DNA from: Cyclobacteriaceae bacterium
GTDB taxonomy: Bacteria; Bacteroidota; Bacteroidia; Cytophagales; Cyclobacteriaceae
NCBI GenBank assembly: GCA_947457095.1
Contig: CANGUK010000002.1
Span: 1-64,000 of the forward strand
Direction of reading: 5' to 3'
Length of the DNA: 64,000 nucleotides
Numbering within the stretch: position 1 is the stretch's first letter; each line of letters begins with the position of its first letter. The translations under genes were made by a program, and so were the position numbers. Positions 59,505 through 64,000 of this stretch are shown piece by piece. A model generated the notes under the pieces. That model saw nothing but the letters and a program-made list of their open reading frames with translations, was not told where the DNA came from and did not search any database.

Positions 59505-60251
59505 ATGAAGACGAATCCAAGCAGCCCAAGCCGAAGAACTTTTATCGCCAATTCAGCCAAAGCAGGGCTTACAGTCGGCCTCCTAGGAACCGGTATTTCT
59601 GATCTTTTTGGACAGGAAAGCCTGCCGACATTTTCCACAGGATTTACTCAGCAGCCCTTGCCCTACGGATACGCCGCCCTAGAGCCGCACATCGACGCGC
59701 GAACCATGGAGATTCACTATACCAAGCATGCAGCAGCTTATGCGAGCAACCTTCGGGATGCAGCCAAGGAAGAAGGCGTGGATACTGCCCAGCCCTTGGA
59801 GCAGGTACTCGCTTCCATTTCCAAGTACTCCACCAAAATGCGTAACAATGGGGGAGGACATTACAACCACGAACTATTCTGGAGTATACTTCAACCTATG
59901 GGTGGCACAGGGCCTGTAGGACCGTTATTATCCGCCATACAAGCGTCATTTGGCAGCTATGATGCATTTGTTGCGCAGTTTGAAACTGCTGCCAAGACAC
60001 GATTTGGTTCAGGCTGGGCTTGGCTGCTTGTAGATGCCAGCGGTAAGCTCGTCGTAAGTTCGACACCTAACCAAGACAATCCCTTGATGGACATCGCCGA
60101 AGTGAAGGGAACTCCTATTTTGGGATTGGATGTCTGGGAGCATGCCTACTACTTGCACTACCAAAATCGCCGTCCCGATTACGTGGCTGCCTTTTGGAAG
60201 GTAGTCAATTGGAACGCAGTAGCGGCACGCTTTGCGGCAGCCACTGCCTAA
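59505..60251 (+). CDS. Fe/Mn superoxide dismutase with N-terminal twin-arginine-like signal
   Basis: [22 protein letters not shown] leader; [75 protein letters not shown]. Confidence 0.94.
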   Translation: MKTNPSSPSRRTFIANSAKAGLTVGLLGTGISDLFGQESLPTFSTGFTQQPLPYGYAALEPHIDARTMEIHYTKHAAAYASNLRDAAKEEGVDTAQPLEQVLASISKYSTKMRNNGGGHYNHELFWSILQPMGGTGPVGPLLSAIQASFGSYDAFVAQFETAAKTRFGSGWAWLLVDASGKLVVSSTPNQDNPLMDIAEVKGTPILGLDVWEHAYYLHYQNRRPDYVAAFWKVVNWNAVAARFAAATA

Positions 60252-60299
60252 TTTGTTGAATTTTCTTACTACTATTTTCTTTAGTTACTATCTATTTCC

Positions 60300-60767
60300 A
60301 TGCAAGATCCCAAGTCCCTCAGTTCCGTTGCGCTCTTTCACGAGACCTTCAAGCACCCCATTCTACCTGAGCCTACCATTCCTTCCGAGACCCGCTGTGC
60401 ATTGCGTGTGTCTTTGCTCGCTGAAGAGTTGAAAGAATTGGAGGAGGCCATTGAAAACAAAGATTTGGTTGAGATTGCGGACGCCCTGTGTGACTTGCAG
60501 TACGTGCTTTCCGGTGCCATCTTGGAATTTGGTTTGGGGGAAAAGTTTAAGGCGCTTTTTGACGAAGTGCAGCGCTCCAACATGAGTAAGGCCTGCAAAA
60601 CGGAGGAGGAGGCGAAGTCAACCGTGGCACATTACGAAGCCAAGGGCACGCCTTGTTTCTACGAAAAAGAGGGGGATTTGTATTTGGTCTTCCGCGAGGG
60701 GGATCACAAGACCTTGAAGTCGGTTGGGTATTCGCCTGCTGATTTGAAGGGGATTATGAAGTCCTAA
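60300..60767 (+). CDS. MazG-like / phosphoribosyl-ATP pyrophosphohydrolase-like nucleotide pyrophosphohydrolase
   Basis: LRVSLLAEELKELEEAIENKDLVEIADALCDLQYVLSGAILEFGL (EExxE...ExxD helix pattern). Confidence 0.87.
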   Translation: MQDPKSLSSVALFHETFKHPILPEPTIPSETRCALRVSLLAEELKELEEAIENKDLVEIADALCDLQYVLSGAILEFGLGEKFKALFDEVQRSNMSKACKTEEEAKSTVAHYEAKGTPCFYEKEGDLYLVFREGDHKTLKSVGYSPADLKGIMKS

Positions 60768-60827
60768 AAAGGGGTTTGCGCGCAAAGACGCAGAGCCTGC
60801 CTACCGCAGGCAGGTACTTCGTAGTTT

Positions 60828-61748
60828 TTACCAAATATCCGCTTCTCCCCCAAACAATCTATAGCTTACCATAAACTCATGCGTTTGGTTTGGGAGCAGG
60901 TAGCTTTTGAGCATCGGCCATTCGTACACGTAGCCAAGGCGTAGGTTGCCTAGGAGTACGCCCAGCTGTGCATTGTTTGCATAGTCTACGCGGTGGCCTC
61001 CACCTACCCAGAACTTGTCCTTGAACAAGAACTTCAAGTTAAACTCCACGTTCGCCGGCAAGTCCGACTGCGTTCTCCACATCGCATTGGTGATGACCGT
61101 CATGTTCTCGCTGAAGCGATTGCGGTAGCCTGCCTGGGCGATGCCCACGCGTGGTTTTTTGGTCATAAATACCTCACCACTGTTGATGTTTCCTTGGTTG
61201 ATATTGTGTACCCCATAGGATATGTAGTAGTTGGGGTGCATCACGGACATCCCCATGTTGACATCCACGATGTTCATGTTGGTAAAACCGCCCACATACT
61301 GCGCAAGGATAGGGTCGTTTGATTGCTCGGTTGATAGCCTTGATCCGTCCAGACGGATGCTGTTGAAATTGACACCTGCTCCCAAACGAAGGCTTGTCTT
61401 ATCTCTTAAATGAATACGCGTCGCGTAGCTAAAAATTAGTTCTGTTTCTTTAAAAGCACCGTATTCATCGCTGAGGAGATTCACGCCTATGGCGTTCTTG
61501 CCTAGATCAGAGTTACCTCCCAGATTCGCAAAGTCGAGTTCCGCAGAGACAAAGTTCATCTTCGGGGTTCCTTCCCAGCCTGCCCACTGGTTGCGAACCA
61601 GGCCTTTGACCATGGATCCTTCATATGCTGTCAAAGCCGGATTCAAGTAGCCCTGCAGGTGGCTAAACTGGGACATGTATTTTCTGGACTGCGCAAATGT
61701 TCCTACTGAGAGTAGCAGGGCAAGGAGTAGTATGGATATCTTTTTCAT
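60828..61748 (-). CDS. PorP/SprF family type IX secretion system membrane protein
   Basis: RKYMSQFSHLQGYLNPALTAYEGSMVKGLVRNQWAGWEGTPKMNFVSAELDF, YISYGVHNINQG, FKDKFWVGGGHRV. Confidence 0.92.
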   Translation of the reverse strand: MKKISILLLALLLSVGTFAQSRKYMSQFSHLQGYLNPALTAYEGSMVKGLVRNQWAGWEGTPKMNFVSAELDFANLGGNSDLGKNAIGVNLLSDEYGAFKETELIFSYATRIHLRDKTSLRLGAGVNFNSIRLDGSRLSTEQSNDPILAQYVGGFTNMNIVDVNMGMSVMHPNYYISYGVHNINQGNINSGEVFMTKKPRVGIAQAGYRNRFSENMTVITNAMWRTQSDLPANVEFNLKFLFKDKFWVGGGHRVDYANNAQLGVLLGNLRLGYVYEWPMLKSYLLPNQTHEFMVSYRLFGGEADIW

Positions 61749-61763
61749 ATTTTTTTGTAATCA

Positions 61764-61922
61764 AGAAATACAATGGAAATAAAGTTGAAATAGACTGCGC
61801 TTCGCCTGCCTGCGGAAGGCAGGCTCCGTGAAATAAGGTTAACTAGTACCAGAGTTTACTATTTCACCGAGTCAGCCTGCACCAGGCTGGCTCGGTTTAT
61901 TTCCATCATATTTCTACTTTAT
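61764..61922. repeat. Intergenic foldback repeat, copy 2 (inverted relative to 15031-15166)
   Basis: GAAATACAATGGAAATAAAGTTGAAATAGACT ... GGTTTATTTCCATCATATTTCTAC; reverse complement is colinear with copy 1. Confidence 0.8.
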
Positions 61923-61930
61923 ACATTCTT

Positions 61931-64000
61931 TTATTTTCGTATTAAATTCAACATCCCTCTTCTCAACTCTCCAGTTTCGATCACCTCAATTGTCCAGAAA
62001 TACGATCCCGCTGGCATTTCTTTACCATTGTAGGTTCCGTCCCAACGGATATCTGGATTTTCGGTATAGAAAACCCGTCCTCCACCTCTCTCGTAGACTG
62101 AGACACGTACGCCTTCGTAGAAGCGCAACTCTGGAACTCCCCAGGCATCGTTGAAGCGATCCCCATTTGGCGTATAGGAATTGTTGATGGTTAAAGAAGA
62201 GAAGTCTAGTCTTGTTCTCTTGATTTCAAAGAGCTTATCAAGGGTATTGCCATCTCGGTCAGTAACACGCACGACAATAGTAAACTTCGTCTTACCTGGC
62301 GCACGCTCTGCACTGTTCCAGTACAGAACATTGTCCTTAATAAAGAAGAACTTGTTGTCGTAACCATCTCCTAGGAAGCTCACCACATGGGTCTTATCCA
62401 CTGGGTCAGTGATTACAAAGGCCCCAACAGGAATGAAGAAGACAGAAGTGCTTCCTACAAAGGTGCTATTGTCGATCGTCACCTCGCGAGGAGCTGGTTT
62501 TGGAAGTACCTGAACCTTTATTTTGGCAAGGACTTGATCGGGGTTTTCTATTCCAGCAGGAAGTAGTAGCGTGCCGGTAAGGGAGTAAGTGCCTCGTGCA
62601 TGTAGGTTCAATTTGCTTTTGTCCCATTTCACTTCTACTTGGAAATACTGCCCATGAGTAGCCAACAGGTTGACTGTAGCTGGTAGCACCGCTTCCTTGG
62701 ACCAGTCCGTGGTCACCAGGGCTAATTCAGCCACAGATAAGGCTCTCGCTTTCAAAATCTGCAGATTTGCTTCCGTCACCGAAAGGGTATAGTTTGCTCC
62801 TGCGGAAATCGTTCCTGAAGCGATGCGGTAAGTTCCCGGCTCTTCCCCTGCTTCTCTACTCAATCCGCCACGAAGAATGGATTCGGAATAGGATGCTTTT
62901 AGCCCCTGCAAACTGAAAGTAAATTCTGGGTCCTCCTGTCCATAGATTTTTGTAGCAGCATTAACTATCAACACTAACTTGGCTGGCGTAATTTCCAATA
63001 CCCCTTCCACTCGGGTCAAGCTGTAGTTTGGATCCGATCCCCCCGATAGGATAATCTGGTAAGTCCCTACTCCCGAGGTAGTGGTAGCGGAGGTGCTGAT
63101 ACTTGGAAGCTGGTCAATCTCAGTGTCTCCTTCTACCAATCCGCTGTACATGAAGCTGAGGCTTGGATTGGCATCGCCGTAGACTTTTGTGGCATTTACT
63201 GCCCGAATAGTTAGGGCCTTCGGCTGAATAGTAAAAGTTTGCGTCTTCGTTCCCGAATAGTTGCCTGCTCCGGTGATCGTCACCGTGGCCGTGCCTGCAT
63301 TCATATTTGCCGTGTAAGCTACCGTGTAGTCGGTCGTTGCAGTCAGCGCCGTATTGCCATCCTTCACTACCACCGCAGGAGTCAGGGCTGAGCCGGTGTA
63401 GGTTTGGTTGGTGATCGCCTCGATCGTTAGCGTACTGGTAGCCTTGGCAACGATACTGAAGGTTTGCGTCTTCGTGCCCGTATAGTTCCCCGCGCCTGTG
63501 ATCGTCACCGTGGCTGTGCCCACATTCGTATTTGCCGTGTACGTTACCGTGTAGTCTGTTGTGGCGGTCAGTGTCGTGCTCCCGTCCTTTACCACTACCG
63601 CTGGAGTCAGGGCTGAGCCTGTATAGGTTTGGGTGGCAATCGCATCGATGCTCAGCGTGCTGGCAGCCTTAGCTACGATGGCAAAGGTCTGGGTCTTGGT
63701 GCCTGTGTAATTGCCTACTCCCGTGATGGTCACCGTAGCTGTGCCCACATTTGTATTTGCCGTGTACGTTACCGTGTAGTCTGTTGTGGCGGTCAGTGTC
63801 CTGCTCCCGTCCTTTACCACTACCGCTGGAGTCAAGGCTGAGCCTGTATAGGTTTGGGTGGCAATCGCCTCAATGGTCAAAGTACTCGCTGCCTTGGCGA
63901 CAATGCTAAAGGCCTGCGTCTTCGTGCCCGAATAGTTCCCCGCTCCCGAGATTGTCACCGTGGCCGTGCCGACATTAACATTATTGGTATACGCGGCGGT
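61931..64000 (-). CDS. MBG-domain, Ig-like repeat surface protein with gliding-motility-associated C-terminal (CHU_C / type B) domain; N-terminus outside the window
   Basis: 75-aa repeats (TIEAIATQTYTGSALTPAVVVKDG...TVTITGAGNYTGTKTQTF), MBG LTIRAVNATKVYGDANPSLSF, C-terminal SLTINNSYTPNGDRFNDAWGVPELRFYEGVRVSVYERGG..RWDGTYNGKEMPAGSYFWTIEV. Confidence 0.9.
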   Translation of the reverse strand, partial: TAAYTNNVNVGTATVTISGAGNYSGTKTQAFSIVAKAASTLTIEAIATQTYTGSALTPAVVVKDGSRTLTATTDYTVTYTANTNVGTATVTITGVGNYTGTKTQTFAIVAKAASTLSIDAIATQTYTGSALTPAVVVKDGSTTLTATTDYTVTYTANTNVGTATVTITGAGNYTGTKTQTFSIVAKATSTLTIEAITNQTYTGSALTPAVVVKDGNTALTATTDYTVAYTANMNAGTATVTITGAGNYSGTKTQTFTIQPKALTIRAVNATKVYGDANPSLSFMYSGLVEGDTEIDQLPSISTSATTTSGVGTYQIILSGGSDPNYSLTRVEGVLEITPAKLVLIVNAATKIYGQEDPEFTFSLQGLKASYSESILRGGLSREAGEEPGTYRIASGTISAGANYTLSVTEANLQILKARALSVAELALVTTDWSKEAVLPATVNLLATHGQYFQVEVKWDKSKLNLHARGTYSLTGTLLLPAGIENPDQVLAKIKVQVLPKPAPREVTIDNSTFVGSTSVFFIPVGAFVITDPVDKTHVVSFLGDGYDNKFFFIKDNVLYWNSAERAPGKTKFTIVVRVTDRDGNTLDKLFEIKRTRLDFSSLTINNSYTPNGDRFNDAWGVPELRFYEGVRVSVYERGGGRVFYTENPDIRWDGTYNGKEMPAGSYFWTIEVIETGELRRGMLNLIRK
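63232..64000. repeat. Tandem 225-nt coding repeats, about 3.4 copies to the window end
   Basis: TTTGCCGTGTACGTTACCGTGTAGTCTGTTGTGGCGGTCAGTGT recurs at 63531 and 63756 (225 nt apart) almost without change. Confidence 0.9.

Overview
This window looks like ordinary chromosomal sequence from a Bacteroidota member, most likely Cytophagales/Cyclobacteriaceae-like. The lineage is inferred from a MurF-Alr fusion, T9SS sorting domains, PorP/SprF, DUF5916 and TonB receptors; no 16S is present. I can support about 45 protein-coding genes, one TPP riboswitch, three hairpin-type terminators and several families of short palindromic intergenic repeats. I saw no rRNA, tRNA, CRISPR array, prophage or transposase. 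The strongest candidate system is a complete, colinear six-gene ebo cluster (eboA-eboF, minus strand, about 27.5-34.1 kb). It is predicted to handle or traffic a metabolite that remains chemically undefined outside scytonemin-producing cyanobacteria. Other accessory content: a 61-triplet Gly-X-Y collagen-like secreted protein in an apparent operon with a T9SS-sorted partner; a RES/Xre toxin-antitoxin pair with a candidate operator palindrome; a very repetitive MBG/CHU_C adhesin next to a PorP/SprF gene; a TPP-riboswitch-controlled TonB receptor without adjacent thiamine genes; and a Tat-signal superoxide dismutase. The most unusual DNA-level signal is a set of modular palindromic repeats, two of which run into coding sequence and supply the last codons and stop of a gene. 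All calls come from reading the sequence and supplied ORFs; no database search was run.
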